This document shows positions 1 through 11,800 of a DNA stretch of 64,000 bases, piece by piece. This DNA comes from Pseudozyma flocculosa PF-1. Taxonomy: Eukaryota; Basidiomycota; Ustilaginomycetes; Ustilaginales; Ustilaginaceae. Under the pieces are notes generated by a model, which had not been told where the DNA came from, ran no database searches, and was given only the letters and a program-made list of their open reading frames with translations. The number at the start of each line of letters is the position of its first letter. The first letter of the stretch is position 1. Both the position numbers and the translations under genes were made by a program. The stretch is taken from the NCBI RefSeq assembly GCF_000417875.1, contig NW_006920873.1, positions 363,295 through 427,294 on the forward strand, written 5' to 3'.

Positions 1-273
1 CCGGAGCCTAGGTCGGACGNGGGCCTGTCGCAGCCGCAAATCCGCGCCGCCGCATCGCCGTCGGCGAGCCGCACGCCGACGCGTGGCTTCAGCCTGGTGG
101 ATGACGGTCCGGTGGCATCCGCACAGGGCGTGCGGCAGGTGACGCGAGGCGCGCGTCGCAACTCGAACCAGGTGGCGTCGCCCGTCTCGCCGGCGGGCAG
201 CGCGACGGGGGGTCGGTTCTCTGCGCTGCCGCCGGGCGCGGCGCCACCGAGCAGGAACCCTTACGACCAGTAG
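1..273 (+). CDS. 3' end of an unrecognised protein-coding gene
   Basis: Reading frame 1 is open from the window edge to a TAG at 271-273 and gives 90 residues ending in RNPYDQ. The tail is rich in Ser, Ala, Pro and Arg, with a [12 protein letters not shown] stretch, and looks like a disordered C-terminus. An ambiguous base at position 20 affects one codon. I cannot assign a family from this fragment. The call as coding rests on the open frame at the edge and the low-complexity but protein-like composition. The start and any domain lie outside the window. Confidence 0.5.
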   Translation, partial: PEPRSDXGLSQPQIRAAASPSASRTPTRGFSLVDDGPVASAQGVRQVTRGARRNSNQVASPVSPAGSATGGRFSALPPGAAPPSRNPYDQ

Positions 274-1812
274 CGGCCTGATGCTGCCTCAACGGACACA
301 ACGGACTCTATCAATGCATCCTCTAACATCCTCCTTACCAACCTCTTGGTGCCCTCGCCACTTCAAGCTTCGACCTCTGCTGCCGCCGCCGCCGCCACCG
401 CCGCCGCCTTCGTCGACCTCCGTCATGGCCGGATGGGCTTCGAAGGGTGTGTGTGTCAGCGCGCGAGCGGTTGAGGGATGCTACGCCGGGCGTGCCTCTG
501 CCATTCGCCCACCCCCTTTCGTCTTTCCACTGCCTTTTGACCGCGAATGGTGAGCAGTCGCCCTCTATATCATAGACTTGCGTCGAAGCGTTGTGCCTCT
601 TTGCTGTTTGTGGGTCGCCTGCCGCGACTTTGCTTTGCCGTGCGCGGCCTACCCTCTGTCGTTGACCGCTCGTCGCCGCCGCCGTGTGGCTGGCCATCCA
701 AGCCACCGCTGGCTTGCCTTTGCGTGCGCCGCCGGTGCCTAGCTTGAACAATTTCTTCGTTTAGCCTGCTGTATCCAGCTCGATTGTTTGTCGTCACACG
801 CCTCCATAGCTTGACCAGCACCTGCGATCCTCATCCTCATCCTCATCCTCGATCTCGTCGCCTCGCGCCTCGGTGCGAAATGGAACCTTCATTATTGTTT
901 GGCCTTGTCGTGTACGGCCGTCGGGAGCGACTTCCGATTCTAAGATTTTTGTTGCCTGGTTGGTGGGTGCAAAACCCCCCCGAGGGCCGCCAGGTCAGCC
1001 CGCGCGTCGCCGCCGAGAACAAAAAGAAAAAAACCAGCCAGCTGAGGCCTGCCACGCTGGGGGTTGCCGCCAGATCTGACGCCTGCTGGGAACAAAAAAG
1101 CAGAGCGGAGGCAGCCGACGGCCATCATGTGGAGGGTGCCATCCGGACTTTAGTCGAGTCGAACAAGGCGGGGGCCCGTCAGCGTCGCTCAGCTCAGCCG
1201 AGAGCCTGCCCTTCCCTGCCCGGCTTTCCCCCTGCCTGCCACGCCGGCCGAGCCGAAGTCTAGGTAGCAGCGAGCGAGGATCGTCTGGGCCGCGTTGGCT
1301 GGCTGCCATGCGGGCCGGCCGGCCCCCCTCTCTCGAGGCTGCTGCTGGGCTCGTTTGGGCCAGACGCACGCACGCACGCTCACGCCGCCTCTTTCCCCCC
1401 CCACGTCACGGCAGCCCCCTTTCCGACCGAGCAACTGGCAGAGAAGTGCTCAGCCTTCTTCGATCTTTTTTTGGCCTGATTCCCCTCTGCTGCTGGCCGG
1501 CGACCCTGCCCGACACCTCCATCTAGGCCTGCCTGCCTGTCCATCCTTCGCAGCCCTTGGCCTTCCTTGTCCCGCCCACCATCACCGCCACCTCCGCCCA
1601 TCTCATCCGCCCCTTGGATCCCCCCCTCCATTCGCCATCCGCCATCCTCTGGCACCGAGCGGCAACCAACAAGACCCCCTCGCACCACCCCATCCGCTCG
1701 CGGCGTTGGCCTTGCACCTTGCTTGCCTGCCCGTCATCCTTTCATCCCCCTTCTTACCCTCGCCCGGATCCCTCACCGCTAGGCGCTGTCGCCTCCGGCC
1801 AGCCATCCAGCC
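274..1812. other. intergenic region upstream of the ABC transporter gene
   Basis: No convincing gene is seen. The stretch holds a CCG/CCA trinucleotide run at about 378-411, a CATCCT run at about 829-850, an ACGC run near 1367-1380 and long pyrimidine-rich tracts between about 1390 and 1810. The last are typical of fungal promoter and 5' leader sequence ahead of the start codon at 1813. Short open frames on both strands have the composition of chance GC-rich frames. Confidence 0.6.
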
Positions 1813-4800
1813 ATGGACTCGGCTGCCTCGTTGAGCGAGGTCGCCGCACCTCCAGCCTTGGGCCCGCTCGCACCACTCGACCACATCGACGCACAAAATG
1901 CCGTCACGGTCCCTCTCATGGCGCTGCCCCTGCGCATCTTGCAACACTCGCTCTCCGTCGCAAAGCATGGCGCCTTGGGCAAGGTTTGCTCCAACCCCGA
2001 AGGCTGGGGACCCGTGTCCCAGCAGCGCGAGCTCGACTTTACCCCCTGCTTTCAGGAGGTCGCCTTCTGGATCGGCCCCGTCTTTCTTCTCGCCATCTTC
2101 GGCGGACTTCGCCTCGCAAGCCTCACACGGCTCGAGCCCCGCAAGCTCACTCGCCTCTCGCGCTTCCTCCTCCAGATCAAGCACATTCTTGTCGCCCTCC
2201 TCGTGATGACCGCCGCCTTCCAGGTCTCCGTTACCTTTGGACTCTACCGCAAGCCGGAAGAGTCCGTCATGTTCTGGTCCTCGCTCGTAGGCCTGGTCGG
2301 CTACCTCCTGGTCATCGCCCTGCAGCACTTCAACCACACCCGCACCAGGAGCAGCTCCGATACCTTGCTCCTCTTCTGGCTCTTCCACCTCGTCGCCAGC
2401 TCCATCAAGCTCAGGACCAACCTCACCGTCCCCTCGCTCCCCATCCGCCAGCAGCTGCCCACCTTTATCCCCTTTGCCATCCGCTTCGGCCTCGGCCTCG
2501 CCGTCTTTCTGCTCGAATGCGCCGGCGTCGAGGTGGGGCTCTCGCAGCAGGACGGTACCCGGAAGCCCGTCGGCGCTGCAAACGGGGGGCAAGAGAACGG
2601 CGGTTCCCCCACCGCCACCTACCGTTCCCTCGGCAACGGCAACGCCAGCGCCTTTAGCATCTTCAGCGACGCCAACAGCGAGGCCGGGCCCGACTACGAG
2701 ACGCTCGGCGGCGCAAAAGAGTGCCCCGTCGAGACGGCCAACCTCTTCAGCCGCATCTCTTTCCACTGGATGCAGCCCATGATGACGCTCGGCGCCAAAA
2801 AGTTCCTCACCGAGGACGACATGTGGGCGCTGCCGGCCAAGGAGGATGCCGAAAACCTCGGAAGGCGCTTCGACAAGTACTGGCCCCTCTGCAAGGACAA
2901 GAAGACGGGCAAGCCGGCGCTGTGGACGACGCTCGCCTATGCCTACGGCGGGCCCTTTTTCTTTGCCGGCCTGCTCAAGGCGGTCCAGGATTCGCTGGCG
3001 TTTGTGCAGCCCCAGACGCTGCGCCTGCTGCTCAGGTTCGTCCAGGACTGGGACAGCGAGGACCCCAACCAGAGCGCCACGCCTGGCTTCCTCCTCTCGC
3101 TGGCGCTCTTTGTCATCGCCATTGTCCAGACCTCGTTCCTGCACTCCTACTTCCAGATCTGCTTTGTCACCGGCATGCGGGTGCGCGCCGGGCTGGTGAG
3201 CGCCATCTTCAAAAAGAGCCTCCGCCTCTCCAACGAGGAGCGCGGCACCCGCGCCACGGGCGACATCCAGAACATGATGTCGGTCGACGCGCAGCGCCTC
3301 ATGGACCTCTGCTCGTACCTCTGGATCGCGCTCAGCGCCCCGTTCCAGATCACGCTGGCCTTTGTGTCGCTCTACAACCTGCTCGGCTGGTCGTCGATGG
3401 TGGGCGTCGCCATCATGGTCGTCGCCGTGCCCCTCAACACGATGCTGGCGCGCTACCTCCGCAAGCTCAGCGAGCGCCAGATGAAGGTCAAGGACAAGCG
3501 CACCCGCCTCATGAACGAGATCCTGACCAACATCAAGTCGATCAAGCTCTTTGCCTGGGAGGAGGCTTTTGCCCGCAAGCTCTACCGCGTCCGCAACGAC
3601 GAGGAGCTCAAGCTGCTCAAGCGCGTCGGCATCGTCAGCGCCACCTTCAACTTCTTCTGGACCGCCGTGCCCTTCTTTGTCTCGCTCGCCACCTTTGTCA
3701 CCTACGCCTACACCAACCCGGAACCCCTCACCGCCGACATCATCTTCCCCGCCATCGCCCTCTACCAGCTGCTCTCGTTCCCCATCGCCATGTTCGCTGG
3801 CATCATCTCGGCCATCCTCCAGGCCCAGGTGTCGGCCAAGCGCCTCTCCGACTTCTTCGACGCCGGCGAGCTCGACCCCGAGGCCCGCAAGGTCATCCTC
3901 CCCGGTCAATCGGCGCCGCAGAACCCCGACGAGCCGGCTCGCCCCATCGAGCCGCTGATCGCCATCAACGACCCCAGCACGGATGCGCGCGAGGCGCGCG
4001 AGGATGAGGAGGTGGTGCGGATCCGCAACGGCGAGTTCAAGTGGTCGAGGTCGCAGCCGGTGCCCACCCTGCAGGACATCAACCTCTCGGTCAAGAGCGG
4101 CGAGCTGCTCGCGGTGCTTGGCAAGGTCGGCGACGGCAAGAGCTCCCTGCTCTCCGCCATCCTCGGCGAGATGGTGCGCACCGACGGCGAGGCCGTCATC
4201 AAGGGCCGCACCGCCTACTTTTCCCAGGGCGGCTGGACTATCGGCGCCTCGATCCGCGACAACATCCTGTTCGGCCTGCGCTACGAGCCCGACTTCTACC
4301 AGCGTGTCCTCGAGGCGTGCGCCCTGACACCCGACCTCCAGATCCTTCCCGACGGCGACCGGACCGAGGTAGGCGAGCGCGGAGTCAGCCTGTCGGGCGG
4401 TCAGCGAGCGAGGGTCGCCCTCGCCCGAGCGTGCTACGCGCGTGCCGACATCTACCTGCTCGACGACCCGCTTGCTGCCGTCGATGCCCACGTCGGAGCA
4501 CACATCTTCAAGAACGTCATCGGACCCAAGGGACTGCTCAGGCACAAGGCGCGCATCCTCACGCTCAACTCGGTCGCCTGCCTGCCCGAGTGCGACCAGA
4601 TTGTCTCTGTCCGCCGAGGCATCATCCTCGACGAGCGCGGCACCTACGACGAGGTCATGGGCAAGAAGGGCGATCTGTACAACCTCATTACTGGTCTCGG
4701 CAAGCAGTCCGCCCGCGAACAGCAGGTCAAGGAGGAGGAGGAGGGCGACGGCATTGCCGAGCCCGCCGACCTCGAGGTCATCGACGAAGACAAGGAGATC

Positions 4801-6726
4801 AACTCGCACGGCCAGGGCGCCGAAGAGTCGCTCGGCAAGAACAAGCTGCACCGCAGGATCAGCACGGCATCGATGACCCGGCCCAAGACGCTGACCAAGC
4901 GCCAGATCAAGCAGGATCAGCTGCGCCAGCTGCGCGAGAGCTCGATGCCCAAGGAGAAGCAGGAGCAGGGCTCGGTCAAGGGCGACGTCTACAAGGCCTA
5001 CGTCAAGAGCTCGAGCCTGGTGGGCGTCGTCATCTACCTGCTCGGCCACATCCTGACCCAGGTGACCACCATCGGCCGCGACGTCGTCCTCAAGCAGTAC
5101 GGCGAGCTCAACAGCCGCAACGGCGGATCGCCCGAGCAGACGCGCTTTTACCTGATCCTCTATGGCGTCACTGGCATCTTTGCCGCCGGCTTCGTCTGCG
5201 TGTCGCCCTTTATCCTCTGGACGTGGCTCGTGATCCGCAGCGCCCGCAAGTTCCACGACGATATGTTCAACGCCGTGATGCGCAGCCCGCTGCAGTGGTT
5301 CGAGACGACGCCGACCGGAAGGCTGCTCAACCTCTTCAGCCGCGACGTCAATGTCATCGACGAGATCCTCCCCCGCGTGATCCACGGACTCGCCAGGACC
5401 TTTATCGTCGTGGTCGGCGTGCTCGTCGTTGTCACCTACTCGGTGCCGCCGTTCGCCATCGCCATTATCCCGCTGGCGTTTGCCTACCGCGCCATCATGC
5501 GCTACTACCTCGCCACCAGCCGCGAGCTGAAGCGCCTCGACTCGGTCTCCAAGACGCCCATCTTCACCTGGTTTCAGGACTCGCTCGGCGGCCTCAGCTC
5601 GATCCGCGCCTTTGGCCAGGAGACGCGCTTCATCGCCACGTCTGAGGCGAGGGTCGACCGCAACCAGCAGTGCTACCTGCCCGCCATCACCTGCAACCGG
5701 TGGCTGGCGGTGCGGATCGAGTTTATGGGGTCGTCGATCATCTTCATCGCTTCGTCGCTCGCCGTCTTTGTCAAGACGCGCAACGGCAACATGGACGCCG
5801 GCCTGCTCGGGCTGATGCTGTCGCAGGCGCTCTCGACAACGCAGGCGCTCGCCTGGGTCGTGCGGCAGGCGAGCGAGGTCGAGCAGGCCATGGTCGCCGT
5901 CGAGCGCGTCATGTCTTACACCGACCTCGCCTCCGAGGCGCCCTACGAGATCGAGGACCAGAAACCCGGGCCGGACTGGCCGTCGCAGGGCGAGGTGGTC
6001 CTGCAGAACTACTCGACGCGCTACCGGCGCGAGCTCGGCCTGGTGCTCAAGAAGCTCGAGCTCGACATCAAGCCGGGCGAGCGCGTGGGCGTCGTGGGCC
6101 GCACGGGCGCAGGCAAGTCGAGCCTGACGCTCGCCCTCTTCCGCATCATTGAGGCGGCCGAGGGCAAGATTGTCATCGACGGCATCGACGTCTCCAAGAT
6201 CGGGCTCAAGGACCTCCGTTCGGCCATCGCCATCATCCCGCAGGATCCGCAGCTGTGGGAGGGTACGCTGCGCGACAACCTCGACCCGACGGGCAAGTCG
6301 GACGACGCCGCGCTGTGGAAGTCGCTCGAGCAGGCAAGGCTCAAGGACCACGTCCAGTCGCTCGAGGGCGGCCTGGACACGATGCTGTCCGAGGGCGGCT
6401 CCAACTTCAGCGCCGGACAGCGGCAGCTGATCTGCATCGCGCGCGCCTTTTTGCGCAACGCAAAGATCCTCGTGCTCGACGAGGCCACCAGCGCCATTGA
6501 CCTCGAGACCGACGCCCAGGTCCAGGCCATTGTGCGCTCCGAATTCAACGGCACCACGATCACGGTGGCGCATCGCCTCAACACGGTCATCGACTCGACG
6601 CGCGTCCTGGTTCTCAAGGACGGCACCGTGGCCGAGTTTGACACGCCGCAGAACCTGCTCGACAACAAGCAGTCGATCTTCTTTTCGATGGCCGTCGAGG
6701 CCGGCCTGGCAAAGGTGGACTCGTGA
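1813..6726 (+). CDS. ABCC/MRP-type ABC transporter, YCF1-like, 1637 aa
   Basis: Full-length ABC exporter of the C subfamily (MRP/YCF1 group), which moves glutathione conjugates, metal complexes or organic anions, typically into the vacuole. It is one uninterrupted frame. The order is an N-terminal extra membrane domain (hydrophobic segments from about residue 70 to 230), TMD1, NBD1, linker, TMD2, NBD2. NBD1 has Walker A GKVGDGKS at 770-777, signature LSGGQ at 860-864 and Walker B IYLLDD at 880-885. NBD2 has Walker A GRTGAGKS at 1429-1436, an FSAGQ signature at 1532-1536 and Walker B ILVLDE at 1552-1557. NBD1 has Asp after LLD where NBD2 has the catalytic Glu, the normal asymmetry of this subfamily. 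The ATG at 1813 is the first in frame after a pyrimidine-rich leader. Substrate and membrane cannot be told from sequence. Confidence 0.95.
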   Translation: MDSAASLSEVAAPPALGPLAPLDHIDAQNAVTVPLMALPLRILQHSLSVAKHGALGKVCSNPEGWGPVSQQRELDFTPCFQEVAFWIGPVFLLAIFGGLRLASLTRLEPRKLTRLSRFLLQIKHILVALLVMTAAFQVSVTFGLYRKPEESVMFWSSLVGLVGYLLVIALQHFNHTRTRSSSDTLLLFWLFHLVASSIKLRTNLTVPSLPIRQQLPTFIPFAIRFGLGLAVFLLECAGVEVGLSQQDGTRKPVGAANGGQENGGSPTATYRSLGNGNASAFSIFSDANSEAGPDYETLGGAKECPVETANLFSRISFHWMQPMMTLGAKKFLTEDDMWALPAKEDAENLGRRFDKYWPLCKDKKTGKPALWTTLAYAYGGPFFFAGLLKAVQDSLAFVQPQTLRLLLRFVQDWDSEDPNQSATPGFLLSLALFVIAIVQTSFLHSYFQICFVTGMRVRAGLVSAIFKKSLRLSNEERGTRATGDIQNMMSVDAQRLMDLCSYLWIALSAPFQITLAFVSLYNLLGWSSMVGVAIMVVAVPLNTMLARYLRKLSERQMKVKDKRTRLMNEILTNIKSIKLFAWEEAFARKLYRVRNDEELKLLKRVGIVSATFNFFWTAVPFFVSLATFVTYAYTNPEPLTADIIFPAIALYQLLSFPIAMFAGIISAILQAQVSAKRLSDFFDAGELDPEARKVILPGQSAPQNPDEPARPIEPLIAINDPSTDAREAREDEEVVRIRNGEFKWSRSQPVPTLQDINLSVKSGELLAVLGKVGDGKSSLLSAILGEMVRTDGEAVIKGRTAYFSQGGWTIGASIRDNILFGLRYEPDFYQRVLEACALTPDLQILPDGDRTEVGERGVSLSGGQRARVALARACYARADIYLLDDPLAAVDAHVGAHIFKNVIGPKGLLRHKARILTLNSVACLPECDQIVSVRRGIILDERGTYDEVMGKKGDLYNLITGLGKQSAREQQVKEEEEGDGIAEPADLEVIDEDKEINSHGQGAEESLGKNKLHRRISTASMTRPKTLTKRQIKQDQLRQLRESSMPKEKQEQGSVKGDVYKAYVKSSSLVGVVIYLLGHILTQVTTIGRDVVLKQYGELNSRNGGSPEQTRFYLILYGVTGIFAAGFVCVSPFILWTWLVIRSARKFHDDMFNAVMRSPLQWFETTPTGRLLNLFSRDVNVIDEILPRVIHGLARTFIVVVGVLVVVTYSVPPFAIAIIPLAFAYRAIMRYYLATSRELKRLDSVSKTPIFTWFQDSLGGLSSIRAFGQETRFIATSEARVDRNQQCYLPAITCNRWLAVRIEFMGSSIIFIASSLAVFVKTRNGNMDAGLLGLMLSQALSTTQALAWVVRQASEVEQAMVAVERVMSYTDLASEAPYEIEDQKPGPDWPSQGEVVLQNYSTRYRRELGLVLKKLELDIKPGERVGVVGRTGAGKSSLTLALFRIIEAAEGKIVIDGIDVSKIGLKDLRSAIAIIPQDPQLWEGTLRDNLDPTGKSDDAALWKSLEQARLKDHVQSLEGGLDTMLSEGGSNFSAGQRQLICIARAFLRNAKILVLDEATSAIDLETDAQVQAIVRSEFNGTTITVAHRLNTVIDSTRVLVLKDGTVAEFDTPQNLLDNKQSIFFSMAVEAGLAKVDS

Positions 6727-7249
6727 TCGCGTCTCTTTGACCCTCCCCGGCCGGCGCCTCGTCCGGATCGCTGGTAGGACATGGATGTATAGATGCCGTC
6801 GTGCTGCCGCTCTGGGCCTCCCCGCACCTCTCGCCCCGCCTCTCGGATCGCGGCGCTGGCCCCTTCCTCTGTTCAACTATCTCTAGACGGTCTAATGCCA
6901 AGAGCGGTAGCGAATTGTGCGTTTGTGAGGTCGACGCTCGACTGTGCTGACCTGACGGTTGCGGGCCAGAGATGACAGGCCAGGCCTGGCAAGAGCAGGC
7001 AAGGCGGGTGGGGCGGGCGGGCGGATAGGTCGATCGGGAAAGAGGCTGCTCTCAGCATCGGGCCCGGGTTAGAAGATTTGGGGTCCAAGCGAGATCCCTG
7101 CATGTGGGGAAGCGACTCAGCCTGGCCGGCCTCTTTGACGGACTTGGGAGCCAGCCGCTCCTTCCTACCTCCGGCCACCACCACCACCACCACCACCACC
7201 ACCACCACCACCAGCGCCACCAACTGCCACCATCTCGACCACGATTGCC
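6727..7249. other. intergenic region with ACC trinucleotide repeat before TAP42
   Basis: This holds the 3' flank of the ABC transporter gene and the promoter/leader of TAP42. An uninterrupted ACC run lies at about 7175-7213, just 40 nt upstream of the TAP42 start codon, so it is probably in the 5' leader. No other gene is seen. Confidence 0.6.
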
Positions 7250-8686
7250 ATGGAGAATCCACCACAGTCGCTGTCAGGGCTCATCGCCACCGTCTGCCGC
7301 CAGGCGTCGAACCCTCCGCCCTACTTTCCTCCCGAGTCGACCGCTGCGGCGTCCACGTCCACGTCCGCGTCCTCAACGGTCACGGATGATCCGGCGCTCA
7401 CCACGCTATCGCTGCTGCAGCGTGCGCAACAGCTGGCCAGCTCGCTCTCGGTCGTGAGCGACAACGATGCGCTGCGCGACATCTCGACGTCGTCGCTGCG
7501 GGTCCTGTTCCTCGATAGCCTTCGGGCCGAGCTCGAGATCCAGGTGAGGACCGGGCGCGACCACGCGGCGCGCAAGGCGCGGCTGCGCTCCAGCCTCGTC
7601 GCGTCGGCCCGCTTCCTCTCGCGGATGGCCGAGCTCAACGTGCTCCCGCCGCAGACGCGCTCCCTTGTCGTGCAGCTGCTCACCTCGGCCCGCCTCGCCT
7701 CGGTGCTCGGCCACGCTTCGGAGGCGGGCGAGGCGGCGGCGGCGACGAACCTGCTCGACAACCTCGAGCTGCCCGCCGGTGCGCCGAGGATGCCCCCGCG
7801 CGACCTCAAGATCACGTCGTTCAAGCTGGAACGCGCCCTCAAGCAGAGCCTCGACGAGTTCAGGAGCGCCTTCGCGCAGTCCAAGCTGTCGCAGCGCGGC
7901 CTCGAAAAGCAACCCGCCGACCCCTTCTTTGACCTCCTCCTCTTCTCGGCAGAGGACATGCGACACTCCGCTGCGGGCCGCAGTCGGGGCGGTCTCGACG
8001 GCGACGAAGACGATGACGACGACGACGACGAAGATGACGAGGAAGAGGACGCAGGGAGCGGCGCTGCGGCCGATTCGGCCCCGTCGGCCGAGTCGAGACC
8101 CAGGGACGTGCGCCAGTACCTGCTGCTGCTGCTCAACTACCATTCGCTCAAGACGGCCTCGCTCGTCTCGTCGTCGTCGCAGGAGCTCGAGCTGCTACAG
8201 AACATGCCTCCACCGCCTCCCGACGCGCCCTCGGACGCGACGGCCGCCAGGGACGCGGAGCAGGATGCAGAGTGGCGTCTCGACTCGTCGCTGCGAGCCG
8301 GAAAGGGGTGGAGCGGCCCACTGCTCGACGAGCGCGGCAAGCCCATGCGTCCCTTCACCATCACCTCGTCCTCGTCGGGCGCTGCGGCCGGGGCGGACCG
8401 GCAGAGCATCAAGGACTCAGTCTTCCGGCCCAGCCACCGCCTGCCCACGATGAGCATCGACGAGTTCCTTGACGAGGAGCAGCGCAGGGGCAACATCCTC
8501 ACGGGCGGAGGCCACGAGGGCGCCGCCAAGGCCACGCCGCGCGAGGCGCGTGCCCTCCGCGCCGAAAACGACGGCACGCGCGAGGCCGAAGAGGCCGAGG
8601 AAGAGGCCAGGCTCGAGGCCGTCAACTGGGATCGCTTCACAGAGGAGAACAAGCGCGGCGCCGGCAATACCATGAACCGCGGCTGA
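7250..8686 (+). CDS. TAP42: TAP42-like PP2A regulatory protein, 478 aa
   Basis: Homologue of TAP42/alpha4 (IGBP1), which binds the catalytic subunits of PP2A-type phosphatases and links them to TOR kinase signalling in the cytoplasm. It is a single-exon frame. The N-terminal two thirds is helical (TPR-like fold in the family). The diagnostic C-terminal block is present: WRLD, then GPLLDERGKPMRPFTI, then a VFRPSHRLPTMSIDEFL stretch followed by EEQRRGNI and a terminal GAGNTMNRG. An acidic run of Asp/Glu (about residues 245-265) and Ser/Ala-rich insertions make it longer than the roughly 350-residue yeast protein. It is convergent with NUP133, with only 120 bp between stop codons. Confidence 0.93.
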   Translation: MENPPQSLSGLIATVCRQASNPPPYFPPESTAAASTSTSASSTVTDDPALTTLSLLQRAQQLASSLSVVSDNDALRDISTSSLRVLFLDSLRAELEIQVRTGRDHAARKARLRSSLVASARFLSRMAELNVLPPQTRSLVVQLLTSARLASVLGHASEAGEAAAATNLLDNLELPAGAPRMPPRDLKITSFKLERALKQSLDEFRSAFAQSKLSQRGLEKQPADPFFDLLLFSAEDMRHSAAGRSRGGLDGDEDDDDDDDEDDEEEDAGSGAAADSAPSAESRPRDVRQYLLLLLNYHSLKTASLVSSSSQELELLQNMPPPPPDAPSDATAARDAEQDAEWRLDSSLRAGKGWSGPLLDERGKPMRPFTITSSSSGAAAGADRQSIKDSVFRPSHRLPTMSIDEFLDEEQRRGNILTGGGHEGAAKATPREARALRAENDGTREAEEAEEEARLEAVNWDRFTEENKRGAGNTMNRG

Positions 8687-8806
8687 GCAGGATGGGCGGG
8701 CTGGGACGGGACGCACGCGGGGCCTGCGCCACTGCGCATCGGCCACGTCGGCGGCGGATGCCATTCACTGTCGTCACTGGGGATTCTCGTCGACAGCGTT
8801 GAGCAT

Positions 8807-11800
8807 CTACTCCTCCATGCTCAGACGTTCCTCGTCCTCTCCCTCGGCATCCATGTCCTCCTCCTCCACATCTTCCTCCTCCTCCTCATCATCATCTTCC
8901 TCGACGGCCTCAGCCTCCATCTCGTGCCGCTCCTGATCCTGCTGCTGCTGCTGTTGCTGCGCCGCCGGCACCTCTGCAGCCCCGCCCTTCTGGGCCATGC
9001 GGGCCACCTCGGCAAAGAGGCGCGGCAGGTCCGTGTCGTCGAGGAGGCGCTGGACGAGGTCAATCTCGGCCTGCAGGTCGTTGACGAGCAGGTCGACGGT
9101 CTGGTCCGGCAGCGATCCCGCAAAGCGCGCCGCCACCATTTCCCTCTCTGGCGGCGACACGAGGTCCGTGGGCGACTTGAAGGTCTCAAAGGCCGATTCT
9201 GCTCGACGTCGTCGTCCAATCACGGCGGGCAAGGAGGTTGGGTTGTTGGGTTGGATCGGGTCGGGTCGGGTCGGGTCGGGTTGGGGCTTCATTCAGCATT
9301 CGGTCGGGTCGACGAGGCAAACGAGCGAGGGGGGCAAGGCGCCCGGAAACGAGACGTACCGTGGGAAAAGACGCTGGCGAGCGTCGAGTAGAGGGCAGTG
9401 GAGCGGAGGTTGGACAGGAGCTCCTCGTCCGAGACGTTTGTCGTGTTGCTCAGTGCCGCCCAGCTGAGGGGGGAGGGGGGCGGTGGAGGGGAATGAGAGC
9501 CGAGTCGCCTGTCAGCATACCACCTCTTGCTGCTGCTGCTGCTGCTGCTGCTGCAGGGTCCTGCCTGCCATTGCGGCCCGTCTGGTCACTCACTCGTCTC
9601 GAAGAATGACACGGCGCCAGATGGAGCACAGAGCGGCATCCATGCGCGGCTTGGGCGCGTCCTTCCGGAGTCGATGGGGCAGGGGTGGGCGAGGAAGGAA
9701 GGAGGTGGATGGCTGGGTCAGCATGGCGGCCGCTTGGGGCGCGCGCGGCGACGAGGGCCGGGGGACGCACCGTTGCGCGGATGTAGACCTCGATTGCCGT
9801 GCTGTAGTCGTTTGCCTCTTGGCCGCGGCAGTCCTTGAGCGTGAGGAGGTCAATGAGGTCCTCGGACGACAGCACCTCGTTGGCCAGAGCGCGCTTGACC
9901 AGCCTGGCGTAGTGCTGTGATGAGTTCGACCGTGTCCGGGGGGATGGGGGTTTGAAGAGAGGGAAGGGGAGGATGGGAGCGAGGAGCGAGCGAGCGAGGG
10001 AGAATGGCGACGTGTCAGCGACTCCTACTGCCCCTCCGCCCCCGGCTAGCGTTCTTCCCGTGTGCCCAGGTCAGGTCGGATCGTGGATGCCACCACGACT
10101 CACATCTTCGAGGGCATAGGCGCGCATGTCATTGAGCCTGCCGGCGACAATGACGGCGACGTCGGCCGAGCCGTCGCCCTCCTCCATCAAGGCCTCCTGC
10201 AGCGCCTCTTGGAACATGCCGCGCAGCCGCTCGTGGACGGCGAGCAGGTCGAGCTGGTCGTCGATGTCCTCGATGCGCCGTTGCTCGCGCACCGTGGCAA
10301 TCTGCTCGACGTTGAGCTCGGCGACGTACGCCAGCTTGGCCAGGCTCAGCATCGCCTTCTTCTGCCCGACGTCGCGCTCGGCGGGTGCCACGGCGTCGCG
10401 CAGCGTCGTCGAGGCGGCCCCAAACTGCCGCAGCGCCAGGTGGTGCAGCCACTCGATGCGCTCGTTGCCGCCCCGCTCGAAAAAGCCTAGCACCAGCTCG
10501 GCGTACTGCGCCTTTTGCGTCAGCAGCCGCCGCGTCTGGCCCCGCTCGACCATCCAGCCGTACAGCTCAAACGCAAACGCCTCGCGGTACTTTTCGAGGT
10601 AGTGCTCGATCCGCGCCTCGGAGCGTCCCAGCGACGCGTCGTTGCACAGCTCCGTCAGCGTGCGGAAGTCGCCGTGGCGCTCGGCCAGCGCCATGGCGCG
10701 CTCCGTGCGGCCAAGGTCGAAGAGCGGGTGGACGAAGAGGGGTCGCACGCGGCGAAAGGTCGCCTCGACCACGTTGAGCTCGCGCTCAAACGCCGCATCC
10801 GAAGCAGAGGCGCGCAGATAGCGCAGCCTCTCCTCGTAGGCCCCCAGCGCGTGCTCGGCCAAGAGGCAGAGCTGGCCCTTGAGCTCCGACTGGAGGCGCT
10901 GCTCGTAGACCTGCCCACGCTCGGCGGCGGCGTCCGTCGACGAGAGGTACTCGTTGACGGGCGTGTCGACGGCGGTGCCGAGCTCGCGCGTGCGATCCGG
11001 AAGCAGCGACGACGTGGCGTTGAAGAGCGTCTCGAGCAGCTCGATGCTGCCCGGCTTGGCCGTCCACGGCTCGAAGGCGGCGAGCGAGTCGGTGATTCCG
11101 TAAACTTCGCCGCGCTCCTTGCGGTACCGCGCGGCCGCCTGGAACGCCGCCAGCGCGATCCGGTTGGCCTCCACCGTCTCGCTGGAGCGCACCGCCAGCG
11201 ACTGCGACGCTGCCGCCTTGGCCCGCTTGAGGAGCTGCTCAAACACCTGTCCGACCTGCTGGATGTGGTGTCGGAAAAAGGTCCTGACCAGATCGTCGAC
11301 CATGCCCTGCCCGCTCTCGGTCATGACCTGCTCGACGCAGTCCGAGAGCGGCGAGCTGGTCCTCGAGCCGCGGATGTTGGCGAGGGAGATGTAGTCGTTC
11401 TGATACAGCCAGAGGTCGTACGCGGCCGCGGCCAGCTCCGCATCGGAGCGCAGTCGGCGTCGGCTCGTCTGCGAGAGCTTGCCGAGGTGGCCGCTGTTGA
11501 AGACGTAGACGATGAGGGAGCGCAGCTTGTCCAGTCGGTCCTTGAGGCTGAGCCGGAGGTCCACCGGGAATGGCGTGTGAATGACGGCGGAGTTGCGGGA
11601 CTCGAGGATCTCGCTGCTGAGCTCCTCGCACGCCGTGATGAGCGTTCCTTGAAAGTCGGCCGGCAGCTCGAAGGAGAGCGGGTTGAGGGGCGACTCGGCA
11701 TAGTAGAGCGCCTGTTCGACCTTGACCTTGAGACGCTCCGTCTTGGCCCTCTGCCTCTCCTCGGCCGACGCCTGCTTGTTGCACATCGATGCCACCTGCT

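Noticed and set aside
1..273. Assignment of the edge fragment to an ESS2/DGCR14-like protein because of a GFSLVDD motif
   Set aside because: The motif is short and the surrounding residues do not support that family; left unnamed.
1603..6876. 1757-codon minus-strand open frame opposite the ABC transporter
   Set aside because: It mirrors the codons of the real gene (G/C at third positions avoids stops on the other strand), has no domain, and is rich in Asp, Glu, Arg, Val and Leu as expected from such mirroring.
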